From Alcaligenes faecalis (GTDB taxonomy: Bacteria > Pseudomonadota > Gammaproteobacteria > Burkholderiales > Burkholderiaceae_B), in NCBI RefSeq assembly GCF_009497775.1, contig NZ_CP031012.1:1364001-1428000 (forward strand): DNA of 64,000 nucleotides, given 5' to 3'. Both the position numbers and the translations under genes were made by a program. Under the pieces are notes generated by a model, which was not told the origin of the DNA, did no database searches, and worked only from the letters and a program-made list of their open reading frames with translations. This document shows positions 35,005 to 43,633 of this stretch, piece by piece. Position 1 is the stretch's first letter. Each line of letters starts with the position of its first letter.

Positions 35005-35035
35005 TCAGGATCGGCAGAGTCGCTGCCGATCCTGA
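35005..35035. terminator. Hairpin downstream of chemoreceptor 2
   Basis: A perfect 13-bp stem (TCAGGATCGGCAG and complement, 5-nt loop) lies 10 nt after the stop of the second receptor gene. The T-tract (TTTTA) is on the plus-strand side and the minus side reads CAAAAC, so termination of the minus-strand gene is likely but not textbook. Confidence 0.55.
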
Positions 35036-35044
35036 TTTTATGGT

Positions 35045-36775
35045 TTAGCGGCGAATCGCTTCCAGACGGGCGTTCGCTGTTTTGGCACTTTGTGCCTGAA
35101 AGGGCTGCGTGTTCTGGTAAGACAGCACCTGCATGGTCGGCGCCTTGCTGAGCTGAGCCAAAGCAGGAGCACTTTGGGCTGCTTCGACAGAGCCGGTATT
35201 CAAGGCCTTGATGGCATCAGCCAGCTCGGAGGCTTCAGAGGCCAGATCGCTCATGGTATTGCCCAGATCCTGCACCAGGGCCGCGTTTTGCTGGGTGACC
35301 CCATCCATCTTGGCCATGGCTTCGTTGATCTGATCCAGGCCGCTGGCTTGTTCAATCGAAGCGGTGGAGATCTCGCCAATAATATCCGTGACGCGTTTAA
35401 CCGAGTCCACGACCTCGCCCATGGTGTCGCCCGCGCGTGCGGCCTGTTCGGCGCCCACAGCCATACGGCTTACCGACGCATCAATCAGGTTCTTGATCTC
35501 GCCTGCGGCTTGCGAGCTCTTCTGAGCCAGACTGCGCACTTCACCAGCCACCACCGCAAAGCCACGGCCTGCCTCACCGGCACGGGCCGATTCCACCGCC
35601 GCGTTCAGCGCCAGAATATTGGTCTGGAAGGCAATACCTTCAATCACGGTGACGATGTCGCCAATACGGCGCGAGCTGTCGTGGATGCCTTGCATCGTCT
35701 GCACCACTTCATTGACCACATCGCCGCCACGTTGCGCAATCTGCATACTGGCATCGGCCAACTGGCTGGCCTGATTGGCGTTGTCGGCGTTCTGGCGTAC
35801 GGTTACCGTCAGCTCTTCCATGCTGGCGGCCGTTTCCTGCAAGGACGCGGCCTGATCTTCGGTACGCGAGGCCAGGTTGGTATTGTTCACTTCCAGAATG
35901 CGAGCAGCATTGATGGAGGCATCAATCCCGGCGCGGGCATCGCTGGCAATCCCCACCAGACTCTTGCGCATCAAATCCAGGCAGAAGTAGAGCTGACCAA
36001 TTTCCGAATTGCTCTCGCTGGAGTTGATATCAATATCCAGCTGCAAGTTGCCGGTGGCAATTTGCTGGGCGATCAGGGAAGCCTGGTCCAGAGGGCGGAT
36101 CACACGTTGAGCAATCAGCCAGCCGTAACCCATCATCACGGCGCTGGCCAGACACAAGCCGCCTGTCAGCCACAAACCCGAGCCTTGAGGGACGCCACCT
36201 GTCAGGGCGAAGTACAGGGCGGTGCCGGTCGTGGCCAGAGCCAGGGCACCCATACGGAACAGGCTGGCACGTAGGGAATTGCTGAAAGGACGGCGCAGCT
36301 GACTCAAGGCCTTGCGCCATCCAGTAGGCACGGCACGGCCTTCATGCAGGCGTACACCTTTGGCGCGGCCTTCATTGATGGCGGCGTACAGGCTTTCGGC
36401 CTCGTCGATCTGTTCCTGGCTAGGTTTCACGCGCACCGAGGCATAACCGGCGACGGTGCCATTTTCATAAATAGGCACCGCCATGGCGTAGACCCAGTAA
36501 AAGCCACCGTCCTTGCGGCGGTTCTTTACCACGCCCATCCAGGGGCGCTTGCTTTGCAAGGTGTCCCAGAAATCCTGGAAAGCCTCGGGCGGCATGTCGG
36601 GGTGACGGACCAGGTTATGGGCCTTGCCAACCAGCTCCTCGCGGGTGAAGCCGCTGATCGCAATAAAGGCCGCATTCGCGTAGGTGATCCGACCTTTCAG
36701 GTCGGTTTTTGAAATAAGGTACTGATCGGCCCGGACACGAACCTCGTCCTGGGTAATGGGGAAATTCTTACGCAT
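35045..36775 (-). CDS. Aer-like PAS-domain chemoreceptor 2
   Basis: The 576-aa receptor has the same architecture as the 33.1-34.8 kb gene. PAS is at about 15-120 (GRITYANAAFIAISGFTREE; NRRKDGGFYWVYAMAVPI). A pair of membrane segments lies near 190-235 (GALALATTGTALYFALTGG). The signalling hairpin (GIAFQTNILALNAAVESARA; RGFAVVAGEVRSLAQKSSQA) is present, with a short Ser/Gln-rich C-terminal extension. The two genes are tandem, same strand, about 286 nt apart, and look like a duplication that has diverged outside the signalling core. Confidence 0.92.
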   Translation of the reverse strand: MRKNFPITQDEVRVRADQYLISKTDLKGRITYANAAFIAISGFTREELVGKAHNLVRHPDMPPEAFQDFWDTLQSKRPWMGVVKNRRKDGGFYWVYAMAVPIYENGTVAGYASVRVKPSQEQIDEAESLYAAINEGRAKGVRLHEGRAVPTGWRKALSQLRRPFSNSLRASLFRMGALALATTGTALYFALTGGVPQGSGLWLTGGLCLASAVMMGYGWLIAQRVIRPLDQASLIAQQIATGNLQLDIDINSSESNSEIGQLYFCLDLMRKSLVGIASDARAGIDASINAARILEVNNTNLASRTEDQAASLQETAASMEELTVTVRQNADNANQASQLADASMQIAQRGGDVVNEVVQTMQGIHDSSRRIGDIVTVIEGIAFQTNILALNAAVESARAGEAGRGFAVVAGEVRSLAQKSSQAAGEIKNLIDASVSRMAVGAEQAARAGDTMGEVVDSVKRVTDIIGEISTASIEQASGLDQINEAMAKMDGVTQQNAALVQDLGNTMSDLASEASELADAIKALNTGSVEAAQSAPALAQLSKAPTMQVLSYQNTQPFQAQSAKTANARLEAIRR

Positions 36776-37180
36776 TCATCATCCTGGAGGAGAACAACAA
36801 AGGGGACGCGGGGGGCCGTCAAGCCCGCATGGGCCATGCAAAAAAGAGGCATAGGCTTCTGTCTGTCCGTGTTCGACCTGAATTGTCAGAAACCTTCTAT
36901 TTTTGCGAATGGCGGAGCAGAACAAAGCGTGAAACTGTTGACTGATCCGGCCTCTGACTGAGCGCTTGCTTGTCATTTCTGGCAAACACATACAGTTCAA
37001 ACGCTTAACGGCAGCCAGGCGAATTTCTTTAGGCTTAGATGTTCATGGGTCATAATTTGATCATCTGAAAATAATGTACCCACTGTATTTTCGGATACGG
37101 CCCCTGCCGCCCGCCGGAGCAGGGCGGGCCTCGCTTATAATCCGCCAGACGCGCGCTGGCGCGATTCAGAAGGAGAATAT
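36776..37180. other. Intergenic region between chemoreceptor 2 and nadQ
   Basis: This divergent region of 405 nt carries the promoters of both genes. Visible elements are a TATAAT at 37136-37141 and a GC-rich 7-bp inverted repeat just upstream of it (GCCCGCC/GGCGGGC near 37109-37129). An imperfect dyad (TGGGT...ACCCA, about 37047-37082) is also present. No sigma-28 box was found for the receptor gene, and no coding potential. Confidence 0.45.
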
Positions 37181-38125
37181 GTGATCGATACGCAGGAACC
37201 TGTAGTCAGTGCTGAACTGGTGGCTGTTTTAGTGGCTGTCAGCGACGGCGAGCCTCGTGTCTTGACCACGGATGCCGGCCAAGCCTTGCCCGCCGGGCCG
37301 TTTCAGCACACGCACCGTTCTTTGCAAACGGGGCTGCGCGATTGGGTGGAAACCCAAACCCATCACCCGGTGGGGTATGTGGAGCAGCTGTATACCTTTG
37401 CAGACAGGGATCGTTTTGACGCGCAGGGTACGCGTATTGTGTCGGTCAGCTATGTGGGGCTGACGCGCGAAGTGGGCCAGCCGGATGTGGCCCAAGTGAT
37501 CTGGCAGGACTGCTACCGTTACTTCCCGTGGGAAGATCGGCGGGATGGCGCGCCCAATATCATTCAGGAAACTATCGTGCCTGCTCTCCTGAACTGGTGC
37601 GAGCAGGATGAATCCTTGCGTGCCTTGCGTCGTCAGCGCGTCAATTACAGTTTCGGCCTGGAAGGGGCGATCTGGAACGAGGACTTTGTCTTGCAGCGTT
37701 ACGAGCTGCTGTATGAAGCGGGTTTGTTGCCCGAGTCCTGTCGCCGTCGCCAGCGTGAACAGCAGGAGTTGGGTAAGCATTACGAGCTGGGTCTGGGCAT
37801 GCGCCACGATCACCGTCGTATTCTTGCCACCGGCCTGGCGCGTTTGCGCGCCAAAATCAAATACCGCCCCGTGGTGTTTGAATTGATGCCGCCCGAATTC
37901 ACCTTGCTGCAATTGCAGCAGGCTGTGGAAGCCCTGGCAGGGCGGGGACTGCATAAGCAGAACTTCCGCCGTTTGATTGAACAGCAAGCACTGGTAGAAG
38001 AAACCGGCGCCATGAGTGTGGGTGGCTCAGGCCGGCCCGCCAAGCTGTTCCGCTTCCGTGGTGACGTTTTGTTTGAACGGGCGATCTCGGGCAGTAAATT
38101 GCCGTTGGCGAAACAAGCACGTTAA
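37181..38125 (+). CDS. nadQ: NadQ-type NAD biosynthesis regulator
   Basis: The 314-aa protein has an N-terminal Nudix-like sensor (residues 8-150: ELVAVLVAVSDGEPRVLTTD; YVEQLYTFADRDR). A helical middle and a C-terminal winged-helix part follow (FTLLQLQQAVEALAGRGLHK; QNFRRLIEQQALVEE). This COG4111-like layout is that of NadQ, a transcriptional regulator of NAD synthesis genes described mainly in alphaproteobacteria; NrtR is a related alternative. The start is GTG 37181, set by AGGAG 5 nt upstream. Location immediately before nadC, with repeated palindromic sites in the gap, supports control of nadC. Confidence 0.78.
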   Translation: MIDTQEPVVSAELVAVLVAVSDGEPRVLTTDAGQALPAGPFQHTHRSLQTGLRDWVETQTHHPVGYVEQLYTFADRDRFDAQGTRIVSVSYVGLTREVGQPDVAQVIWQDCYRYFPWEDRRDGAPNIIQETIVPALLNWCEQDESLRALRRQRVNYSFGLEGAIWNEDFVLQRYELLYEAGLLPESCRRRQREQQELGKHYELGLGMRHDHRRILATGLARLRAKIKYRPVVFELMPPEFTLLQLQQAVEALAGRGLHKQNFRRLIEQQALVEETGAMSVGGSGRPAKLFRFRGDVLFERAISGSKLPLAKQAR

Positions 38126-38151
38126 AAACCGGGCCTATGGCTTGACAGTGC

Positions 38152-38172
38152 TTATGCTCAGGAATAGCATAA
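38152..38172. promoter_or_regulatory. Putative NadQ operator 1
   Basis: TTATGCT-N7-AGCATAA is a perfect dyad in the nadQ-nadC gap. Its left half TTATGCTCA recurs exactly, inverted, in the second site 60 nt downstream. Assignment to NadQ is inferred from location. Confidence 0.5.
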
Positions 38173-38210
38173 ATACACCGTGCCATTAGGCCTTATTTTT
38201 AGCGATTTAA

Positions 38211-38229
38211 ATACTCATAATGAGCATAA
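38211..38229. promoter_or_regulatory. Putative NadQ operator 2, overlapping the nadC start codon
   Basis: ATACTCATAATGAGCATAA contains the dyad CTCAT-A-ATGAG and an exact inverted copy (TGAGCATAA) of the half-site at 38152-38160. It covers the nadC ATG (38220), so a bound regulator would block transcription. Confidence 0.45.
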
Positions 38230-39119
38230 TTAATGCCCCCGAGCCGACAGTACAAGCTGTAGAGACACGAGCTCACCGTATTCCTTCCTTGCCTGACGTC
38301 ATTCTGGAACCCTTGGTGCGCGCCACCTTGCAAGAAGACCTGGGTCGCGCCGGTGATCTGACAACGGACTCCATCGTTCCCGCAACAGCGCGTACGCAAA
38401 TGCGTCTGGTTGCCCGCGAAGAAGGCGTATTGGCTGGCCTGGATCTGGCTCGTCTGGCTTTTACCTTGCTGGACCCGACGCTGCGCTTTGAAGCGCAACT
38501 GCAAGATGGCGATGCCCTGACTCCGGGTGCACAGATTGCGGTCATCAGCGGCTCGGCCCGTTCCATGCTGACGGCAGAGCGTTGCGCCTTGAACTTCCTG
38601 GGGCATTTAAGTGGCGTGGCATCGGCCACCGCTTCCATCGCTCGTGCAATTGCACCTTATGGCACTAAAGTCACCTGCACCCGCAAAACCATGCCCGGCC
38701 TGCGCGCCGTGCAGAAATACGCGGTTCGAGTCGGTGGTGGCAGTAACCATCGCTTTGGTCTGGATGACGCGGTACTGATCAAAGACAATCACATTGCCGT
38801 GGCCGGGGGCGTCAAAGCCGCTGTGGAAGCGGCCCGTGCCTATATCGGCCATCTGGTTTGCATCGAGGTGGAAGTCGATACCCTGGAGCAGCTGGATGAA
38901 GTGCTGGAATTGGGTGTGGACAGCATTCTTCTGGACAATATGGACACCGCGACCTTGACCGAGGCTGTGGCCCGCGTCGCAGGCCGTGCCAAAACAGAAG
39001 CCTCTGGTCGTATCACTCCAGAAACAGCCGTAGAAATTGCCCGTTGCGGTGTAGACCGAATTGCAGTGGGTTGGATTACGCACAGTGCCCGTGTACTGGA
39101 TATTGGTCTGGATGCTTGA
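38220..39119 (+). CDS. nadC: Nicotinate-nucleotide pyrophosphorylase (quinolinate phosphoribosyltransferase)
   Basis: NadC converts quinolinate and PRPP to nicotinate mononucleotide, CO2 and PPi in de novo NAD synthesis (cytoplasm). The 299-aa protein is full length, with family motifs RATLQEDLGRAGDLTTDSIV, AERCALNFLGHLSGVAS, CTRKTMPGLRAVQKYAV, GGGSNHRFGLDDAVLIKDNH, EVEVDTLEQLDE and GVDSILLDNM. Catalytic and substrate Arg, Lys and His residues are present. Its ATG lies inside a palindromic element. No nadA or nadB is visible in this window. Confidence 0.97.
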   Translation: MSIINAPEPTVQAVETRAHRIPSLPDVILEPLVRATLQEDLGRAGDLTTDSIVPATARTQMRLVAREEGVLAGLDLARLAFTLLDPTLRFEAQLQDGDALTPGAQIAVISGSARSMLTAERCALNFLGHLSGVASATASIARAIAPYGTKVTCTRKTMPGLRAVQKYAVRVGGGSNHRFGLDDAVLIKDNHIAVAGGVKAAVEAARAYIGHLVCIEVEVDTLEQLDEVLELGVDSILLDNMDTATLTEAVARVAGRAKTEASGRITPETAVEIARCGVDRIAVGWITHSARVLDIGLDA

Positions 39120-39141
39120 GTAGAGAAACGTGTTGGCTGTA

Positions 39142-40161
39142 ATGGCGGGTTTTCAGGTGGGTAAGCGGGCGGCAGCAGTCGCCTTGCTGGGAATGGTAGC
39201 GCTGGGTTTGAGCAATCAGGCGGCGCAGGCAAGGGAGGAGGCGGCCGAGCAGGCTGTGAAGTATCCCGTCAAGCCGATTACCGTGATCGTCACCTTTCCG
39301 CCTGGCGGCGGGACCGATTTGCTGGCCCGCAAACTGGGCCCCAGACTGGAAAAGGCGTTGGGCCAGCCCGTCATTATTGACAACCGACCCGGTGCCAGCG
39401 GCAATATCGGTGCGCGCGCCGTAGCCTATGCCCGCGCCGATGGCTATACCTTGCTGATGGCCAACAGCTCCTTTGCCATCAACCCTGGCGTGTTCCGTAA
39501 CCTGGGCTTTAAGCCTAAAGAAGACTTTGCGCCGATCGCCAATATAGGCTTTGTGCCTTCCGTGATCGTGACGGGGCACGGCTCGGATATTCAGAATCTG
39601 GAACAAGTGCTGGAGCAGCAGTCCGAACCAGCCTTGGCCTACGCATCCTGCGGAAACGGCACGCCCCAGCATCTGGCCGGGGAAATGCTCTACGACTTGC
39701 GAGGCACGGCCTTGCTGCATATCCCGTATCGTGGCTGCGGCCCCGCATTGAATGATGTCGTCGCAGGCCAAGTGCCTTTAGGCATCGTGACTTTGTCCAG
39801 TGCCGCTACCTTGATCGAGTCCGGGCATTTACGTGCCCTGGCCGTCACCTCTGCCCAACGCAGCCCTGTCTTGCCTAAGGTGCCAACCGTGGCCGAAGTC
39901 AGTCATAGCGATTTTGAACTGGACCAGTGGCATGGTTTGCTGGCGCCATCCCACACGCCTGAACACATCATCAATACGCTGAACCGCGTTGTGCAAAAGG
40001 CGCTGACAGACCCGGCCATGCAATCGCAATTGCTGGCATTGGGCTATACGCCACAAGAAGGCAATGAATCAGCGCAAGCCAGTGGTTTCAAGGCCATGAT
40101 CTGGAATGACATCGACCGTTTTGGGGCCTTGGCTTACAAGATTGGTTTGCAGGTGGATTAG
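39142..40161 (+). CDS. Bug-family (tripartite tricarboxylate) periplasmic solute receptor
   Basis: The 339-aa protein has a signal peptide (AAVALLGMVALGLSNQAAQA) and the Bug/TctC fold. Markers are KPITVIVTFPPGGGTDLLAR, QPVIIDNRPGASGNIGARAV, GYTLLMANSSFAINPGVF and LLHIPYRGCGPALNDVVAGQ. Such receptors bind carboxylates or related anions and are hugely expanded in Alcaligenaceae, often as orphans without TctAB. No TctAB genes lie nearby. The start at ATG 39142 is uncertain (TTG 39130 alternative). The ligand cannot be predicted. Confidence 0.9.
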   Translation: MAGFQVGKRAAAVALLGMVALGLSNQAAQAREEAAEQAVKYPVKPITVIVTFPPGGGTDLLARKLGPRLEKALGQPVIIDNRPGASGNIGARAVAYARADGYTLLMANSSFAINPGVFRNLGFKPKEDFAPIANIGFVPSVIVTGHGSDIQNLEQVLEQQSEPALAYASCGNGTPQHLAGEMLYDLRGTALLHIPYRGCGPALNDVVAGQVPLGIVTLSSAATLIESGHLRALAVTSAQRSPVLPKVPTVAEVSHSDFELDQWHGLLAPSHTPEHIINTLNRVVQKALTDPAMQSQLLALGYTPQEGNESAQASGFKAMIWNDIDRFGALAYKIGLQVD

Positions 40162-40193
40162 GATGGGGCTTGACTGGTCACCCAAGCAGCTAT

Positions 40194-40466
40194 TTAGAAG
40201 AAGCTGTCCTCACTGGGCGCCTCAGGAACAGGCTGGGTCGCAAACCAGTGTTTTTCCAGCAGCAGAGTATGAGTTAAACCATCCTTGCTGCAATTGGAAT
40301 CGATCTCGATCTGGCCGCGCTGGCTGCCATCTGCATTGAAATTATCAGCTTCGACTTCGGCAGCGGCGATATAAGCTTGCAGGTTCAGATCAGGCTGACC
40401 ACGATCCAGAACAAACTGACGAATCGCTTCAGTGCCTAACTCATTAAGGGTGTAGGTGTAGTTCAT
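40194..40466 (-). CDS. Small hypothetical protein
   Basis: A 90-aa soluble acidic protein (MNYTYTLNELGTEAIRQFVL; LNLQAYIAAAEVEADNF) with no signal or membrane segment. It is convergent with the Bug gene and upstream of the GntP-type permease terminator. I do not recognise its family. The start ATG 40466 is supported by GGAG within AATCAGGAGCACGCC upstream. Confidence 0.6.
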   Translation of the reverse strand: MNYTYTLNELGTEAIRQFVLDRGQPDLNLQAYIAAAEVEADNFNADGSQRGQIEIDSNCSKDGLTHTLLLEKHWFATQPVPEAPSEDSFF

Positions 40467-40608
40467 GGCGTGCTCCTGATTATTGACCTTGATAATACGG
40501 GACCATATGCCTGAATCCTAGCACGCTGAGGGGCGATGTCGGATAGCAAAGCGTTACGGGTTTTCGCGATAGAAAACGAAACACGCTTGTGGACGATGTA
40601 AGGCCAAT

Positions 40609-40643
40609 AAAAAAACAGCTATGCGCGAATCTGCACATAGCTG
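40609..40643 (-). terminator. Terminator of the GntP-type permease gene
   Basis: Minus-strand 11-bp stem (CAGCTATGTGC with GCGCATAGCTG, one G-U) followed by seven T, about 40 nt after the stop. Confidence 0.82.
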
Positions 40644-40682
40644 CTATAGCTGCTCTATATAGAGCCTCCTTCCTGAACCTGC

Positions 40683-42086
40683 TTAGAAGCTGCCAAAAAT
40701 CGTACCCAGCGTAATCACCGTGATCAGCGCAAAGATAGGAGCGGCCATCGTCACCATGGCGATATTGCCGTAGGACTGACGGTGGTTCAGCTTGCAGATG
40801 GACAGCAAGGTAATGATCGCGCCGCAATGGGGCAGGGTATCCAGACCACCCGCTGCCATCACCGCCACACGGTGGAGCAGTTCAGGGCTGATGCCAGCCT
40901 GCTGGGCCATCGCCAAATAATCCGAACCCAGCGTCTGCAAGGCAATACTCAAACCGCCCGAAGACGAGCCGGTAATCCCGGCCAGTGTCGTCATGGCCAC
41001 TGCTTCCGAGATCAGCGGATTGCCCGGAGCTACGTTCAGCACAAAGTCCCGAATAATCGCAAAGCCGGCCAGGCTGGCAATCACTGCACCGTAACCGACT
41101 TCAGAAGCGGTATTGAACAAGGGCAGCATAAAACCAAACACGCCTTTATTAATGCTCTCGCGCAGGCTTTTCCAGTGACCCAGGCGGCTGATGATCAGCA
41201 CCAGATTCGCCGTAATCAAGGCAATGATCAGTGCCCACAGACCCGTAATCTTGGCAGGATCAACCTGAGGGAAACGCTCGGCCATGAACTCGAAGTTTGT
41301 GCCGGGGAAAATCCCATAGGTGAACAAGGCATTCACGCCAATCACCAGAATCAAAGGCAGGATAGCCAGGAAGATAGGCATGGGCTTCTGACCATGCGTG
41401 CTGTCCTCGGCGCTGGCATCAAAATGATCCTGGCCGTGATCACCATAGGTTTCGCCCTTGGCTGCGGCTTTGCGCGCACGTGACTGCAACCACCACAGAC
41501 CGCCTAAAGCCATGATCAAACCACCAATAATCCCCAGTCCAGGCGCGGCAAACACGTTAGTGCCGTAGTAAGGAATAGGAATCGCGTTCTGAATGGCAGG
41601 CGTGCCTGGCAGCGCGGTCATGGTGAACGTAAACGAACCCAAGGCAATCGAAGCAGGAATCAGACGCTTGGGGATGCCCGCAGCACGAAACAGATCTTTG
41701 GCAATCGGGTAGATGGCAAAGGCCACCACAAACAAGGACACACCACCATAAGTCAGTACGCCGCACACCATCACAATGGTGGCAATAGCATGACGATGCC
41801 CCAGCTTGCGCGTAATCCATTGAGCAATCGCCTGAGCCGCTCCGGAGTCTGCCATCAACTGACCAAACAAGGCACCTAACAAGAAGATGGGCAAGAACTG
41901 AAGCACATAGCCGCTAAGCGCGCTCATGAAAGTGGAGGTGTAGATGGGCAACAAAAAACCGGAGTCCCCCGAGAGCAGCACAGCCAGGGTGGCCATCAAG
42001 GGGGCCAGCAACAGAACCGTCACCCCCCGATAAGCGAAGAACATCAGCAGCAAAAGCGAGACAACAATAGCAAGCGTACTGGCCAT
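40683..42086 (-). CDS. GntP-family/organic-acid permease
   Basis: The 467-codon gene encodes an integral inner-membrane protein with about 12 hydrophobic helices (LAIVVSLLLLMFFAYRGVTV; FLPIFLLGALFGQLMADSGA; GVLTYGGVSLFVVAFAIYPI; ALITVITLGTIFGSF). The overall layout is that of GntP-type gluconate/carboxylate:H+ symporters, including ITGSSSGGLSIALQTLG and AAGGLDTLPHCGAIITLL near the C-terminus. A cytoplasmic His-rich loop (about 215-240) lies mid-protein. The start at ATG 42086 is set by AGGAA 8 nt upstream. The substrate is unknown. It is a single-gene unit with its own terminator. Confidence 0.85.
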   Translation of the reverse strand: MASTLAIVVSLLLLMFFAYRGVTVLLLAPLMATLAVLLSGDSGFLLPIYTSTFMSALSGYVLQFLPIFLLGALFGQLMADSGAAQAIAQWITRKLGHRHAIATIVMVCGVLTYGGVSLFVVAFAIYPIAKDLFRAAGIPKRLIPASIALGSFTFTMTALPGTPAIQNAIPIPYYGTNVFAAPGLGIIGGLIMALGGLWWLQSRARKAAAKGETYGDHGQDHFDASAEDSTHGQKPMPIFLAILPLILVIGVNALFTYGIFPGTNFEFMAERFPQVDPAKITGLWALIIALITANLVLIISRLGHWKSLRESINKGVFGFMLPLFNTASEVGYGAVIASLAGFAIIRDFVLNVAPGNPLISEAVAMTTLAGITGSSSGGLSIALQTLGSDYLAMAQQAGISPELLHRVAVMAAGGLDTLPHCGAIITLLSICKLNHRQSYGNIAMVTMAAPIFALITVITLGTIFGSF

Positions 42087-42364
42087 AAACAAAGTTCCTG
42101 TGGAAAGTCCGGATCACGGACGTCAGTCAATTAACAAGGACGGATCAAACGCCAAGCAGGCAGTGTAGCAATAGGGGATGACAAACAGGCTTGATAGGGC
42201 GCAAGGGGGCAGAGAAGGGGGGATAGGTTGTTTGCTTACTTTTCGTATCATTTTTTTGGGCGGAGGAAGAGAGCCTGGGAAAGGGTAAGCTCAATGAATA
42301 CAAGGGCTTAGCGTTTTCATAGGAGAGAATCATCAAAAAGATGAAAAAAGATCGAGATAAGTGC

Positions 42365-42392
42365 TTGCTAAAAGACGAAACCTTGCTATAAT
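42365..42392 (+). promoter_or_regulatory. Promoter of the tRNA gene
   Basis: -35 TTGCTA (42365-42370), 16-nt spacer, perfect -10 TATAAT (42387-42392), 9 nt before the tRNA 5' end. Confidence 0.6.
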
Positions 42393-42401
42393 TTCTTCTT
42401 C

Positions 42402-42478
42402 GGCGCATTAGCTCAGCAGGTTAGAGCGACGGAATCATAATCCGCAGGTCCCCTGTTCGAATCAGGGATGCGCCACCA
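42402..42478 (+). tRNA. tRNA with CAT anticodon (Met; Ile2 possible)
   Basis: 77-nt cloverleaf: acceptor GGCGCAT pairs with ATGCGCC, D-arm GCTC/GAGC, anticodon loop ATCATAA with anticodon CAT, T-arm loop TTCGAAT, and encoded CCA at 42476-42478. CAT is shared by elongator tRNA-Met and by tRNA-Ile2 (lysidine-modified), and I cannot separate these by eye. The phage integrase lies immediately downstream, so the 3' end probably forms the attachment site. Confidence 0.93.
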
Positions 42479-42485
42479 AGATTTA

Positions 42486-42516
42486 AGCGGCTCACAGCAA
42501 TGTGAGCCGCTTTTTC
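42486..42516 (+). terminator. Terminator of the tRNA gene
   Basis: A perfect 10-bp stem AGCGGCTCAC / GTGAGCCGCT with a 6-nt loop, followed by TTTTTCTTT, 8 nt after the CCA. Confidence 0.88.
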
Positions 42517-42518
42517 TT

Positions 42519-42546
42519 TGCTCCGCAGTTTTTGCCCTGCTCCGCA
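42519..42546. repeat. Direct repeats next to the attachment site
   Basis: Two exact copies of TGCTCCGCA (42519-42527 and 42538-42546), 19 bp start to start, lie between the tRNA terminator and the integrase stop codon. They could be integrase arm-type or excisionase sites, or an att-region duplication. Confidence 0.4.
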
Positions 42547-42550
42547 AAAT

Positions 42551-43627
42551 CTATTTGGTAGGGCCTACCTTGTCACCGCGACGGTTCCGAACATAGTGCT
42601 CAGTCATGGTTACCGACTTGTGCCCAAGCTGACGTTGTGCCTGGCGAATGTCACCAGCGCTATCTGCTTTGTCTGTGCCCGCTTTTGCACGCAGGTCACG
42701 GAGTTGGAACTGGTTTTTCGGGATACCCGCAGCTTCGCGGGCCCTGTCAAACCTACTCCGTAGTGCCTCGGCCCCTAATGGCTGGCCGCTTTCATTCACG
42801 ATGAGTCGGGTACTGGTTACTTTGTAGGCCGCTTTACGAGCACGTATCCGTTTCAGAACGGTATCCAGCATCCCCTCGATTGTGATCCGTAAGCGATGGC
42901 CGGTTTTACCTTGCCGCAGCTCTAGCGCCCCATCTTGAATATCTCGCTCATCTAAGGCCAAAGTGTCTGCAGGACGCTGCCCAGTTACATACATTAAGTC
43001 CATAGCATCTCGAAGAGGCTGGTCTGCTTTCTGGTGTACAGCGGCGTAAAGGTTGTCCTCGACATAGGTGTCTCGCCCCTGCTCTTTCGTTTTTCTAACT
43101 CCAGTACTGGGATTGGGCGCGGCAGTTAGACCAATCTCTCGCGCATAGTTAAAGATATGGCTAAATAGAGCCAACTCCCGATTCGCTCGTATGCCGCCAG
43201 CTTCGACTGGAATGGGCCTGTCACGCTCTTTTAGCCAGGCCTTCGTTTTTTCGATTCTCCAAGTGCGATATTGCCGGATGTGTTGCGGCTCAATTAAATC
43301 GAGCGCGGCGGGCGGGTTGTCGAAGAACTCATACAAAATGTCCAGTTCAGTGAGATTGTCTTTACGGGTGCGCTGTGCTTTCAATGGCAGGACGTCCCGC
43401 ACATAGATCAAGGCGGCGTCGCGGAATGTAGCGGTAGAGGGCGGCACCTTGGCGTCAGCCTCAAGCTCAGCCCATTTTTGTACTGCAGTAAGGTAGTCTG
43501 AGCCCAGTGGGATCTCTTTTCGCGGCTTTCCCCCTGTATCGTAGTAGTAGAACACTCGTCCAGACCTCTGGACCCGTCGCCGCATTCTTGGCGGCAGGTT
43601 TTTGTTGGTAGAGGGCTTTCTCCCCAT
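42551..43627 (-). CDS. int: Phage tyrosine integrase
   Basis: This is a site-specific recombinase for prophage insertion and excision. The 358-aa protein has an N-terminal arm-binding part, a SAM-like core-binding domain (about 70-170), and a C-terminal catalytic domain. The catalytic domain shows Arg in YVTGQRPADTLAL, QLRDLRAKAGTD (second Arg; the usual His of HxxR is replaced), RQLGHKSVTMTEHYVRNRR with the nucleophilic Tyr. The start at ATG 43627 has AGGAGG upstream. It sits beside the tRNA and is preceded by the excisionase-like gene on the same strand. Confidence 0.95.
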   Translation of the reverse strand: MGRKPSTNKNLPPRMRRRVQRSGRVFYYYDTGGKPRKEIPLGSDYLTAVQKWAELEADAKVPPSTATFRDAALIYVRDVLPLKAQRTRKDNLTELDILYEFFDNPPAALDLIEPQHIRQYRTWRIEKTKAWLKERDRPIPVEAGGIRANRELALFSHIFNYAREIGLTAAPNPSTGVRKTKEQGRDTYVEDNLYAAVHQKADQPLRDAMDLMYVTGQRPADTLALDERDIQDGALELRQGKTGHRLRITIEGMLDTVLKRIRARKAAYKVTSTRLIVNESGQPLGAEALRSRFDRAREAAGIPKNQFQLRDLRAKAGTDKADSAGDIRQAQRQLGHKSVTMTEHYVRNRRGDKVGPTK

Positions 43628-43633
43628 GCCGTT

